Of a stretch of 48,590 nt of DNA, positions 33,542 to 41,250 are shown piece by piece. This DNA is from Treponema sp. (lineage in GTDB: Bacteria; Spirochaetota; Spirochaetia; Treponematales; Treponemataceae). The first letter of the stretch is position 1. Each line of letters starts with the position of its first letter. The stretch spans positions 1 through 48,590 of the forward strand of contig JAGCNW010000035.1 in assembly GCA_017645785.1 (NCBI GenBank), written 5' to 3'. The notes below the pieces were generated by a model. It searched no databases, was not told the origin of the DNA, and saw only the letters and a list, made by a program, of their open reading frames with translations. The position numbers and the translations under genes are program-made.

Positions 33542-35547
33542 TGACAAGACGAATGAAAAAACCGGCCATTATATTTTTTGTCGCGCTTATCTCCTCGGCG
33601 CTTCTCTCCTCCGCGCTTGCCGGCTGCTCAAAAAAGCCGCGCTCCATTTTTGACTGCAAGGATTGCGTTTTTAGCGGAACTAGCGGACTTTTAAAAAACG
33701 TCGAGCCGGAAGACAACAACGGCTATTCCTTGGTCTTGCTTTCAACCGGAAGTCCCGTCAAGCTTTTGGACTGGAACAAAGAGCGGGAGCGCTTCCACGT
33801 TCGCGCCCAAAAAGGCTTGGCGAGCGGCTGGTGCGGCGTTGACGAATTGGAATTCAAGCCCAACATTTTGGACTTTCTTGACGATTTTATTTTGCAAGAC
33901 AAGGAACTCTTGAAAAACATAATCCAGCAAATCAAATTTGAAAAGCTTTCTGAAATAAACGACAAGCTTTTAACGCTTTGCGACATTGTTGAATTTGAAA
34001 CAGAAGAAGACGCAAGGGATTTTTGGAACGGAATCTTTTACTATCTTGCAAGAGAAAGGATAAAAACAAACGACTTTGAAAGGCTTAAAGGAAAGCCTTG
34101 CGTTTACTTAAAATGGGTTGACTTGGACACCATTCCAAATAGCATAGACTCAAACGCTTCGGCGTTGAACAACTTGGACAAAATCCCCTACGTTCCGATG
34201 GGGCAAAACGAAGAAACGCCCTTGATCCGCGCGATAAAAAACGGCTGCAAAAATTATTTTGACGCTGCGCTGCGAACAGAATGGGATTTGACTGTCCAAG
34301 ACAAGTTCAAAAAAAATGTTTTTGACTACGCGCGCGAGCAAGGCTTTTCCGAAATCGAAAGCGCGAAAAATTCCTCCAACAAAAAGGCCGACTACGAAGA
34401 AATAGCCAACAACTGGAGTGAATACGCTCCGAAAATTTTAATGGAAAAATTGAACGAGCCAAAAGAGCGGCGCTTTCACAACTCGCAAAAGCTGGATTTG
34501 CGATTCCGCGACAAGCAAATTGAAGAGGCGCTGGATTTCGCTAAAGAAAAAACAAAGTTCGACATTGACGAACAAAGCCTTAGCGTCGCGCCTTTTGGCT
34601 ATTCAATCCGCTTTGGCGCAATCGGCCAGCGCTACCATTCCGTTTGCGGCCAACACATCGTCACAAGCCAAAAAGAAAAGATTCCTGTCGCGGCGATGGA
34701 ACGATTGAAGGTCTTTAAAGGCCTTCCGTTTGAGCATCTTGTGAAAATCGGCGAAAAAACAATTCGCTCCAACTTTCTTCTTGTCCAAAAAGAGGACGGT
34801 CGCATTGGCATGATTGACTCCCTTTCTTTGGCGCACATCAGTTCCGGACGAACGGATTGGCATATAAAAGAATTTGGCTGGCATGAAGAGCATGAGGAAG
34901 CGCTTAAAGAAATTCAAAAAAAATATCCACACGCGATTTACACGGACATATACCAGGGCGGAATGATTGTCACCGGCTACAAAACGCTTCTTGCCACTTT
35001 GTTCACCGCAGGCAAGGGAAAATCATACATTGGAAACCTTTATCTTGTGGAAGAAAATTTTACGGGAGAAGGACTGTCAACAGACCTTGCCGTCCAGCCA
35101 GTTTGCTTTGACGACATGATTGAACTTGCAAACATCAATCTTGACAATCGCGGAGGCGACAAAGAAAGCGTTAACAGCGAGATCAGCCTTGGACTTGAAA
35201 TTTCGGAAAGCGACAAGCCGATTGCGATCGTAAACCGGGAGCTTTGCGTCTTCAAAAACTTTGACCGCTTTATCGTGGCGAACAAAAACGCTTATCTTTT
35301 GGACGGCGGCCGCCTTTCACATTTGTTCACGATAAACGCATGGCCTGACTACTCTTCCCTTCGCGTACGTTTTTACTCCGCGCCAAAAAGCGTCCTATGC
35401 CTTTACGGCGACGAGCAATTTAAAAACCAATACGAGGCCTGGCGCTTTTCCGACAGCGGAGAAATTCTCTCGCACCGCGTTCTTCGCGACGACCGGGAAT
35501 ACGAAGAATATTTAAAAACAATTTATAAAACGGAGGATTCAAAATGA
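33541..35547 (+). CDS. Large lipoprotein with SH3-like and ankyrin-like segments, function unknown
   Basis: A 668-residue protein with a lipoprotein signal (ALAGC; Cys29). Residues about 60-105 look like a bacterial SH3 fold (SPVKLLDWNKERERFHV ... GWCGVDEL). Residues about 222-270 look like a single ankyrin-type helix pair (ETPLIRAIKNGCKNYFDAAL). The remainder is not recognised. Translation is coupled to the LRR gene by the TAATG overlap; ATG 33553 is an alternative start. The two are probably exported together and may act as a surface unit, which is inference only. Its stop overlaps the ATG of a 26-residue signal-peptide-only frame. Confidence 0.65.
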   Translation: MTRRMKKPAIIFFVALISSALLSSALAGCSKKPRSIFDCKDCVFSGTSGLLKNVEPEDNNGYSLVLLSTGSPVKLLDWNKERERFHVRAQKGLASGWCGVDELEFKPNILDFLDDFILQDKELLKNIIQQIKFEKLSEINDKLLTLCDIVEFETEEDARDFWNGIFYYLARERIKTNDFERLKGKPCVYLKWVDLDTIPNSIDSNASALNNLDKIPYVPMGQNEETPLIRAIKNGCKNYFDAALRTEWDLTVQDKFKKNVFDYAREQGFSEIESAKNSSNKKADYEEIANNWSEYAPKILMEKLNEPKERRFHNSQKLDLRFRDKQIEEALDFAKEKTKFDIDEQSLSVAPFGYSIRFGAIGQRYHSVCGQHIVTSQKEKIPVAAMERLKVFKGLPFEHLVKIGEKTIRSNFLLVQKEDGRIGMIDSLSLAHISSGRTDWHIKEFGWHEEHEEALKEIQKKYPHAIYTDIYQGGMIVTGYKTLLATLFTAGKGKSYIGNLYLVEENFTGEGLSTDLAVQPVCFDDMIELANINLDNRGGDKESVNSEISLGLEISESDKPIAIVNRELCVFKNFDRFIVANKNAYLLDGGRLSHLFTINAWPDYSSLRVRFYSAPKSVLCLYGDEQFKNQYEAWRFSDSGEILSHRVLRDDREYEEYLKTIYKTEDSK

Positions 35548-35624
35548 AAAAACCAATCGCGATTGCGCTGGCCTTGCTTTTTGGCATTTGCCCATGCTTT
35601 GCCCGCCTTTTTTTTGCGGTATGA
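35544..35624 (+). pseudogene. Orphan signal peptide: truncated start of an exported-protein gene
   Basis: A 26-codon frame with an excellent ribosome binding site (GGAGG before the ATG at 35544) encodes a complete signal peptide (KKPIAIALALLFGI, then CFA) and stops at a TGA five residues after the expected cleavage site. It overlaps the stop codon of the 668-residue lipoprotein gene (ATGA). I read it as the 5' remnant of a gene whose mature part was lost by deletion or replaced by the next gene, which has its own start 20 bp later. Confidence 0.5.
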
Positions 35625-35643
35625 TGAGGGAAAGGAGCGAACT

Positions 35644-36084
35644 ATGAAAAAGATATTTCTGATTTTTGTGGCGGCGGTCGCGCTGTCGTCGGTTGCCGCT
35701 TCCGCGCTTTTTGCGGAAGAGAAATACAGGCATACTGAGCAAATAGGAGCGGAGACTGTAACAACCGATGTCGTTGTAACCGAAGTGTCCCCGCTGGAAA
35801 TAAAATTCAAAGTAAGGAAAGAACTGGTATCTTCTAAAGTTACCTTATATTTTGAAACAGCCGCAAAGTTTGAAAATGAACTGTTTGTTTATAACTGTGT
35901 CGATAATTTTGGCAATGATGTACACGGTGATGTTAGACTTCGTTCAGATGGTACGGCGCTGTTGCTTTTATTTACATTTTATCCATCGAAGATAGACGAG
36001 AGCATAAGGGTGTTTTATACACAGGGACAGATACTTCTTGAAAGCATGGAGCAACCACAATGGGAGCAAGAAAATTTTTCTTGA
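35644..36084 (+). CDS. Small periplasmic or secreted protein, unknown
   Basis: A 146-residue protein with a signal peptide (about 1-23, ending ALFA) and a mature part rich in beta strands (about 120 residues). Not a family I recognise. ATG 35644 has GGAG 6 nt upstream and starts the signal peptide; the open frame to 35563 is longer by chance. The signal-peptide DNA is nearly identical to that of the genes at 36060 and 41339, while the mature parts are unrelated. It overlaps the next gene by 25 nt. Confidence 0.65.
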   Translation: MKKIFLIFVAAVALSSVAASALFAEEKYRHTEQIGAETVTTDVVVTEVSPLEIKFKVRKELVSSKVTLYFETAAKFENELFVYNCVDNFGNDVHGDVRLRSDGTALLLLFTFYPSKIDESIRVFYTQGQILLESMEQPQWEQENFS

Positions 36085-36887
36085 TTTTTGCGGCGGCGGT
36101 CGCGCTGATAATCGCGCTTGCCTCATGCGCATCTAGTCTGAAGACCCCTCCCGAAAACGTCCCGCCGTCGACTGTTTTCAAAAGCGAAGGAATCACCTTT
36201 GACGGCTCGGAGTGGTTTCATACTCGCTTTGCGGACAAGAAAGGCATAACTCAAGCATTTATGAAAAATATGCCCATTGTTATCACCGTGAAATTTGGCG
36301 ACGGGCGAGAGGGACGAATTTGGACAGAGTGCGACGAAAACTCAGAGGTTTATATTCCGAACCTTGGCGATGAATTTAAAGACTGCAAGTTTTCGTTTGA
36401 AATCGACAGTGAACGATGGCATGAGCTGTGTGAAATCCAAAAAGCCAAAGCCGAAGAACAAAAATCCCGCGTCGCTCTGGGGGAAAAGCGAGGGGAAATC
36501 CTTTCTCCGAGCCCTGTTCGGTGGATTTTTTCCGACGAGAAAGTGGAAATCACCGTGGAGTTCGGTTGTGGGTATCCAGAGGCTGATGAAATGAAAATCA
36601 AGCTTGACTACAAAAAAATCAAATACAAGTTTTATGCGTGGCAAGGAAAATACGCCGCCACCGACAGCCACATCGAGCTTTTCGTGACGGACTACACCGA
36701 AGGCTACAAAGACGGCGTTGGCGGCTACGGAAGCCTTACGGATTACTGCGAGCTTTCCTATTCCTTAGACGGCGACACGCTCACGATACACACGCCGCTT
36801 TCCGACATTCTGTATTCTGCGGACGAGCTGGAGAAAGGCTACCGATTCCCCGTTCCGCTTGTGCTGACAAAGGAGCAAGCTCAATGA
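36060..36887 (+). CDS. Lipoprotein, unknown
   Basis: A 275-residue lipoprotein (lipobox ALASC, Cys23) with a beta-rich mature region; a YKDGVGGYGSLTDYCELSY stretch and alternating charged/hydrophobic strands are visible. No family recognised. The ATG lies inside the 3' end of the preceding gene, with GGAG 8 nt upstream. Its signal-peptide coding sequence shares a run of about 24 bases (GATTTTTGCGGCGGCGGTCG and following) with the neighbouring gene's. Its TGA overlaps an ATG that opens a three-codon frame (M-K-Q-stop), another truncated start. Confidence 0.65.
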   Translation: MGARKFFLIFAAAVALIIALASCASSLKTPPENVPPSTVFKSEGITFDGSEWFHTRFADKKGITQAFMKNMPIVITVKFGDGREGRIWTECDENSEVYIPNLGDEFKDCKFSFEIDSERWHELCEIQKAKAEEQKSRVALGEKRGEILSPSPVRWIFSDEKVEITVEFGCGYPEADEMKIKLDYKKIKYKFYAWQGKYAATDSHIELFVTDYTEGYKDGVGGYGSLTDYCELSYSLDGDTLTIHTPLSDILYSADELEKGYRFPVPLVLTKEQAQ

Positions 36888-36892
36888 AACAG

Positions 36893-36926
36893 TAGGCGCG
36901 CGGAATGCGCTACAATGGGGAAACAT
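36893..36926 (+). repeat. Degenerate copy of the promoter/leader module
   Basis: Aligns with 41287-41324 (TAGCGACCGCGCGGG ... TATAATGGCGGAAAC) as TAGGCGCGCGG ... TACAATGGGGAAAC with about five bases missing between -35 and -10. No gene with a start codon follows at the usual distance. Confidence 0.5.
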
Positions 36927-36940
36927 AAACTAACTTTTTA

Positions 36941-36954
36941 TGTAGAATTCTACA
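36941..36954. promoter_or_regulatory. Operator-like palindrome, upstream copy
   Basis: Perfect 14-bp palindrome TGTAGAATTCTACA flanked by T5 on one side and A7 on the other. Its centre is 74 bp, close to seven helical turns, from the identical downstream copy. Confidence 0.7.
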
Positions 36955-36971
36955 AAAAAAGTTGCTGAATA

Positions 36972-37000
36972 TTGCATTTTACCGCATCTCCTGCTATACT
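36972..37000 (+). promoter_or_regulatory. Promoter of the DUF4143 ATPase gene
   Basis: TTGCAT (36972-36977), 17 bp, TATACT (36995-37000). It sits between the two palindromes; transcription should start near 37007, just before the second one. Confidence 0.6.
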
Positions 37001-37014
37001 TAAATGACAAAAAC

Positions 37015-37028
37015 TGTAGAATTCTACA
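37015..37028. promoter_or_regulatory. Operator-like palindrome, downstream copy
   Basis: Second identical TGTAGAATTCTACA, in the initially transcribed region and 14 bp before the ATPase start codon, overlapping the leader. A bound protein would block transcription; as RNA it could also form a weak hairpin near the ribosome binding site AGGTGG. Confidence 0.7.
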
Positions 37029-37042
37029 AAAAAGGTGGTTTT

Positions 37043-38350
37043 ATGATACGGCGCAATAAATACCTGAATCTCTTAATCAATAACCGCGACAACGGCTTTC
37101 CCAAGGTGATTACGGGAATCAGGCGGTGCGGAAAATCCTACCTCCTCAAAGAAATATACAAGGCATACCTGCTTGAAAGTTCTGTGGACGAAAACAATAT
37201 TTTGATTCTTGAGCTTGACGATGACAGGAACATCTTGTTCCGCGATCCGATTGCTCTCGGCGAGCATGTCCGAAAATTCTGCGCAGGAAAAGAAAAATGC
37301 TATGTTTTTTTGGACGAGGTTCAGAAAATCTTTCCGATTGTCAATCCCGCGCTGACTGGCGGAAGTCATGTCCTCGCAAAAAAAGACGATGAGCAGGTTA
37401 TAACCTTTGTCGATGTCATCCTGGGGCTTTCCAGAGAAAAAAACATCGACCTGTATGTGACCGGCTCAAATTCAAAGATGCTTTCAACGGACATCATCAC
37501 CGAATTCCGCGACAAGGCCGTGAACATCCAGCTTCTGCCCCTTTCCTTTGAGGAGTTTTCCGAATACAAAGGCGGCTCAGAGGCAGACGCCCTGCTTGAA
37601 TACATGCAGTTCGGCGGGCTTCCCCTTGCTGTCTTGAAAAGTGATGACGAAAAAAAAGACTACCTCCGGAATCTTTTTGAGATGACCTATTTCAAGGACA
37701 TAATCGAGCGCAACAAGCTGAAAAAAACTTCTTCCCTTGATGAACTGTGCAACCTCATAAGCTCATTGACAGGCCAACTTATGAACGCAGAAAAAATCGC
37801 GAACACCTTCAAAACGGTAAAAAAAGAAAACATTAACAAGCTGACGGTGGAAAAATACCTTGGTTTTTTTGTCGATTCCTTTCTGATTAGGGAGGCGAAG
37901 CGCTACGACCTGAAGGGCAGGAGCGAAATCGGCGCGCTCAGAAAATATTATTTTATTGACACTGGACTCCGCAACGCGCGGCTTAACTTTGCCTTCCCCG
38001 ACGAAGGACAGATGCTTGAAAACATCGTGTACAACGAGCTTGTTTACAACGGCTACACGGTGAATGTGGGAACTTTCGACACCGTAGGCAAGGACAAAAA
38101 CGGAAAGTCAGCGCGCAAGACAAATGAGATCGATTTTTTTGCCAAGCGTGGAACGAATTTGTTCTACATTCAGGTTTGCGCCAGCATGTCAGACGCGGAG
38201 ACACGGGCGCGGGAAGTCCGTCCCTTTCTGCTGCTGAACGACCAGGTTCGGAAAATCATCGTGACAAACCAGAACATAAAAGAAACGCTTGACGAGAACG
38301 GCTTCACAGTCATCGGCGCGCTTGATTTTTTGCTGAGATTTATCAAGTGA
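37043..38350 (+). CDS. AAA-type ATPase with DUF4143 C-terminal domain
   Basis: A 435-residue protein of the widespread AAA_14/DUF4143 family. Walker A GIRRCGKS (25-32), Walker B CYVFLDEVQKI (about 91-101) and a sensor-like LYVTGSNSKML. The C-terminal domain ends in NEIDFFAKRGTNLFYIQVC, a degenerate PD-(D/E)xK-like core typical of DUF4143. The role is unknown; members are patchily distributed, often repeated within a genome, and common in accessory regions. ATG 37043 (MIRRNKYLN) is the family start and has AGGTGG nearby; the open frame to 37004 crosses the operator. Likely controlled by the two palindromes. The next gene's promoter lies within its 3' end. Confidence 0.85.
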   Translation: MIRRNKYLNLLINNRDNGFPKVITGIRRCGKSYLLKEIYKAYLLESSVDENNILILELDDDRNILFRDPIALGEHVRKFCAGKEKCYVFLDEVQKIFPIVNPALTGGSHVLAKKDDEQVITFVDVILGLSREKNIDLYVTGSNSKMLSTDIITEFRDKAVNIQLLPLSFEEFSEYKGGSEADALLEYMQFGGLPLAVLKSDDEKKDYLRNLFEMTYFKDIIERNKLKKTSSLDELCNLISSLTGQLMNAEKIANTFKTVKKENINKLTVEKYLGFFVDSFLIREAKRYDLKGRSEIGALRKYYFIDTGLRNARLNFAFPDEGQMLENIVYNELVYNGYTVNVGTFDTVGKDKNGKSARKTNEIDFFAKRGTNLFYIQVCASMSDAETRAREVRPFLLLNDQVRKIIVTNQNIKETLDENGFTVIGALDFLLRFIK

Positions 38351-38358
38351 TATATAAT
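38330..38358 (+). promoter_or_regulatory. Promoter of the lipoprotein gene at 38374
   Basis: TTGCTG (38330-38335), 17 bp, TATAAT (38353-38358), inside the last codons of the ATPase gene. The leader TGGTGGAGGACACACA resembles that before the gene at 41339. Confidence 0.65.
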
Positions 38359-38373
38359 GGTGGAGGACACACA

Positions 38374-39384
38374 ATGAAAAAGACACTTTTACTGATTACG
38401 GCATTATTCGCGCTCTTGCTCGGCTCGTGCAATAAGAAGGACGCGCAACAAAGCGCGCAGGTCGAAGCGGCGGAGCAGACCGCACAGGCGGAGCAAATTT
38501 CTACGTTTGCGCAGACGGCTGAGGCGGAGGAACACACGGAAACAGGAATTAAATACCTTCACCTTTATGACACGGAAGACGAAAAAGCGGTTTTCAGAGC
38601 CGTCCATAAAGGCATGGCAACGCCTGTCGCCGTAAATACCTTTGAACTGTATGGTGAGGATGTCAGCATAGTTCTCTGTAATATTACAGAAAAAACCATA
38701 AAGGAAATGGACTTTTCCTATGCGGTCTTTGCTGAAAATGACAGGGAACTTTTTTCCATATCAGAAAGCCTTTCGCAAGAAATCAGCCCTTATGCCGCCT
38801 GCGCGTTTTCTATCGGAAATCCTGTAGAAGTTTCGGGGTGGACGGAGACAATACGGAATAAAACTATCAGGATTATATTTGCGGACGGAAGCGAAGCCGC
38901 GCTTTCAGATGATGACATACTTTCCTCCATGGAAGATTCCCTCCGCTTTTGCCTTTGCAAAGATGAGAATGTGGCGGTCTGGTGGCAATATAATCCGGCG
39001 CAGGGCAGATATTTCATGAGGTTTGAGGCGGAAACGCTCTTTGACTACGCCTATTTTTGTTTCAAGACTGATGAGTATGAAAGTTTTGATGGCGCGACTC
39101 TGGACAGCATAGAGGGAGCGTTTTTCTGTGACGATAACATTGCAAAGGACGGAGATGTTTACTCGGAAACCATACGAATGCCCAACTATCTTGAAGCGAT
39201 GTTCACAACGACAAAATCGCTTGAAATCGACTATCTTGTAAAAACACCAGATGCCCCCGACCGATGGAATCTGCCCGAAGAAGAAAAAAGAAGCCTCGCA
39301 AAAAAAATCGTCATCGATGACACCGCCTCACTGGAGCGGATACGCTCATACGCCGCGTTCATGGATATTATGGGATTACGGTAA
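38374..39384 (+). CDS. Lipoprotein, unknown
   Basis: A 336-residue lipoprotein (lipobox LLGSC, Cys19) followed by a Gln/Ala/Glu-rich linker (about 22-50) and a mature domain that I do not recognise (about 60-336). GGAGG lies 8 nt before ATG 38374. The linker is like those that hold a lipoprotein domain away from the membrane. The reading frame continues open after the stop codon into a different gene's 3' fragment (39385-39516). Confidence 0.65.
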   Translation: MKKTLLLITALFALLLGSCNKKDAQQSAQVEAAEQTAQAEQISTFAQTAEAEEHTETGIKYLHLYDTEDEKAVFRAVHKGMATPVAVNTFELYGEDVSIVLCNITEKTIKEMDFSYAVFAENDRELFSISESLSQEISPYAACAFSIGNPVEVSGWTETIRNKTIRIIFADGSEAALSDDDILSSMEDSLRFCLCKDENVAVWWQYNPAQGRYFMRFEAETLFDYAYFCFKTDEYESFDGATLDSIEGAFFCDDNIAKDGDVYSETIRMPNYLEAMFTTTKSLEIDYLVKTPDAPDRWNLPEEEKRSLAKKIVIDDTASLERIRSYAAFMDIMGLR

Positions 39385-39516
39385 CAGAGTTGGATTGTAT
39401 ATGAAACTGATGAGAGAGCCACTGTTTTTCGAAGTTCAAAATTTGATACAGAAGAAAAGGCACTTTTTGAATTGCTAGATTGGTTGAGGGATCAACATTA
39501 TATTGATTCAATATAA
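39385..39516 (+). pseudogene. 3' gene remnant A
   Basis: 43 codons in the same frame as the lipoprotein just upstream, directly after its TAA, ending FELLDWLRDQHYIDSI then stop. There is no start codon of its own. The end is homologous to remnant B (DELLDWLRNKKIIDNL). Both look like the last third of small soluble proteins whose 5' parts are gone. A premature stop in a longer fused gene is an alternative. Confidence 0.5.
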
Positions 39517-39528
39517 TATGAAGCATGA

Positions 39529-39666
39529 AAGAAAGTTTTGATAAAAGGTGTTCAAAAAGATGAAAAAGCGTATATGTTTGTGACCAAAAATTTTTCATCA
39601 GAAGAACAAGTTTTAGATGAATTACTAGACTGGTTACGAAATAAAAAAATTATTGATAATCTATAA
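39529..39666 (+). pseudogene. 3' gene remnant B, paralogous to remnant A
   Basis: 45 codons after a TGA, with no ATG near its beginning (only a TTG at 39538). It aligns with remnant A over its whole length at roughly 40 percent by eye, strongest at ELLDWLR. It is visibly AT-rich. It may be the end of a duplicated small gene, or a 42-residue protein started at TTG, which I think less likely. Confidence 0.45.
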
Positions 39667-39699
39667 TTAAATATATTATGGGGGCAAAGCGAAAAAAAT

Positions 39700-40200
39700 A
39701 TGGAGTTAAAAAAATATAGAATTATAATACTATTGTTACCCTTTCTTGTGATTTCGTGTAGAAGCACAAGAAATCTTGTATTAAATATTCCGTCTGATTA
39801 TCCGACAACACCTTTTTTAGAGGATATTAAAATTAATAAGAAATCTCTTTCCGAAAAAAATATTGGCAAATCGGGTTTTATCTCCTTTTATTGCAAAAAT
39901 ATAATAACTGAAGAATTTATAGAAATCGGTTATTTTGATGACACTGAATACATGTATGGCTTTATTTTACAAGATGGTGAAAACTCAGGAGAAATAACTT
40001 TTTTTGATATGGATTCATGGAATCTTCATTGGTTTTGGGGACCCGAAAATCAATATTACATTCATTTGAGTTTGGTAGAAAGTCTTGTTCGCTATTATGA
40101 TCTTTCTATTAGCACCGAAAAAGTTCAAAAAGTTTTCTCTATCGAAAAATATAGAGCAAATCAAAAATGGCATAAATTAAAGAAAAAGGAGATTTTTTAA
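39700..40200 (+). CDS. AT-rich lipoprotein, unknown
   Basis: A 166-residue protein with a lipoprotein signal (VISC, Cys20) and a mature region rich in Phe, Tyr and Ile. Not recognised. Base and codon use (AAA, ATA, TTT, AAT) differ sharply from the flanking chromosome, which points to transfer. It is the first intact gene of an AT-rich island that ends at about 41.25 kb. The ribosome binding site is unclear; a GGGGG run lies 15 nt before the ATG. Confidence 0.6.
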   Translation: MELKKYRIIILLLPFLVISCRSTRNLVLNIPSDYPTTPFLEDIKINKKSLSEKNIGKSGFISFYCKNIITEEFIEIGYFDDTEYMYGFILQDGENSGEITFFDMDSWNLHWFWGPENQYYIHLSLVESLVRYYDLSISTEKVQKVFSIEKYRANQKWHKLKKKEIF

Positions 40201-40263
40201 ACGCTAAGTTGTATTAGCTGCCGAAAATGGAAGGTGATACGACTGAATAAATATGATATAAAT

Positions 40264-40313
40264 ATCACATAACAAAGGTTATGTGGATGCCCGCACTGGG
40301 GCGCTTGTTATTT
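40264..40313 (+). repeat. 19-bp direct repeat, copy 1, within an attC-like imperfect palindrome
   Basis: ATCACATAACAAAGGTTAT (40264-40282) recurs exactly at 41251-41269. From 40267 the sequence ACATAACAAAG pairs imperfectly with CTTGTTATTT at 40305-40313 (one extra base), around a GCCC/GGGC hairpin. Outer pairing of TAAC with GTTA, an unpaired base and a GC-rich centre recall integron attC sites, though at about 47 nt it is short. Confidence 0.5.
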
Positions 40314-40327
40314 ACAATAGAATAAGT

Positions 40328-40555
40328 ATGGAATGTTTAGAAAAAGAAAATTGGTGTTATAGATTGTTACGTGATGATGAAAAATATTACTTGGAAGTTC
40401 TTTGTGGTTCTGTTGCATTATATGAAATCTGTGTACAACTGAGTAAGAATGAAATAAATGAGTATATAAAACATGGAAAAACATTTTGTAATAAAAAAGC
40501 AGAGGAAGTTAGGAAAAATCCGAAAAACTTCGTAAATATTCAAATTGATGAATAA
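40328..40555 (+). CDS. Small hypothetical protein of the AT-rich island
   Basis: A 75-residue soluble protein (MECLEKENWCYRLLRDDEKYY at the start is cut here to MECLEKENWCYRLLRD), with pattern YYLEVLCGSVALYEICVQLS then a helical second half. I recall similar short hypothetical proteins in other bacteria but no function. ATG 40328 is chosen because an upstream GTG at 40283 reads through the repeat. It starts about 15 nt after the end of the attC-like palindrome, the position expected for a cassette gene. Confidence 0.5.
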   Translation: MECLEKENWCYRLLRDDEKYYLEVLCGSVALYEICVQLSKNEINEYIKHGKTFCNKKAEEVRKNPKNFVNIQIDE

Positions 40556-40562
40556 GTTGGAA

Positions 40563-40597
40563 TAATTTTTCATCAAGTCAAGCTTGCTGAAAAATTA
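40563..40597. repeat. Long hairpin between two small AT-rich genes
   Basis: TAATTTTTCA (40563-40572) and TGAAAAATTA (40588-40597) are perfect inverse complements around a 15-nt loop that itself contains CAAG/CTTG. No T run follows, so it is not a standard terminator. Confidence 0.6.
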
Positions 40598-40637
40598 ATT
40601 GGACTTTAGGGCTAGGACGAAGAAGCGGTTATAAAAA

Positions 40638-41249
40638 ATGAAAGAAAAAACCATAGTTATAAATTACTGTAATCTTCTTTTGGGCATAATACTTTTGTTT
40701 CTCATTTTGACAAATGTGGAATTAAATTCAACTATTGCAAATTTTATCTTTCCATTATTTGTTTTACTTTTTGGATTTCTTTCGTATAAGAAAATCACGA
40801 CTAAGCAAAAAGGAAAGCTGTTATTTTATCTTCCGTCATTTATCGGTGGATTTAGTTTTTATATAGTAATTATCTTATTTTTTCTCATCAATTTTTTGGG
40901 CAGTCTCTTTTGGATCAATGAAGAAATAAACAAAGAAAGAATACAACGATGCTATTCCCCGAATAAAATAGAATACTGTGATGCTTATCATTATCCTGTA
41001 GGCGCGTATTCAGGCGGTTCAGGACACGTTTGTGTTTTTCTGGTGAATAAGTTTTTCCCAATTGTACGGAAAGAAGTTTTTTATGAACCTAAGGCTCATG
41101 TCTGGATTGAAGGCAAAGAAGATATTCCGTATGAATATTTTGTTTGGGAAGATAACGATAGTATAAAAATTTATAAAAGTAATATTGTAAATGTTCGTGG
41201 TATAATTTTTTATCCTGTAGCCATGATAAAAGCTGTAAGGAGTAAGTAA
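40638..41249 (+). CDS. Membrane protein with three hydrophobic segments, unknown
   Basis: A 203-residue protein. Membrane segments at about 10-26, 33-50 and 62-92, then a polar C-terminal domain of about 110 residues with YCDAYHYPVGAYSGGSGHVC and a Glu/Lys-rich region. No family recognised. It is strongly AT-rich like the two genes before it. It ends two codons before the second 19-bp repeat, so the pair of repeats encloses this gene and the 75-residue gene almost exactly. Confidence 0.55.
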   Translation: MKEKTIVINYCNLLLGIILLFLILTNVELNSTIANFIFPLFVLLFGFLSYKKITTKQKGKLLFYLPSFIGGFSFYIVIILFFLINFLGSLFWINEEINKERIQRCYSPNKIEYCDAYHYPVGAYSGGSGHVCVFLVNKFFPIVRKEVFYEPKAHVWIEGKEDIPYEYFVWEDNDSIKIYKSNIVNVRGIIFYPVAMIKAVRSK

Positions 41250-41250
41250 A

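Noticed and set aside
36941..36975. T5-palindrome-A7 block as a terminator of the preceding lipoprotein gene
   Set aside because: The stem is AT-rich, the sequence is repeated exactly around a promoter, and the tract after it is A and not T on the coding strand; operator is the better reading.
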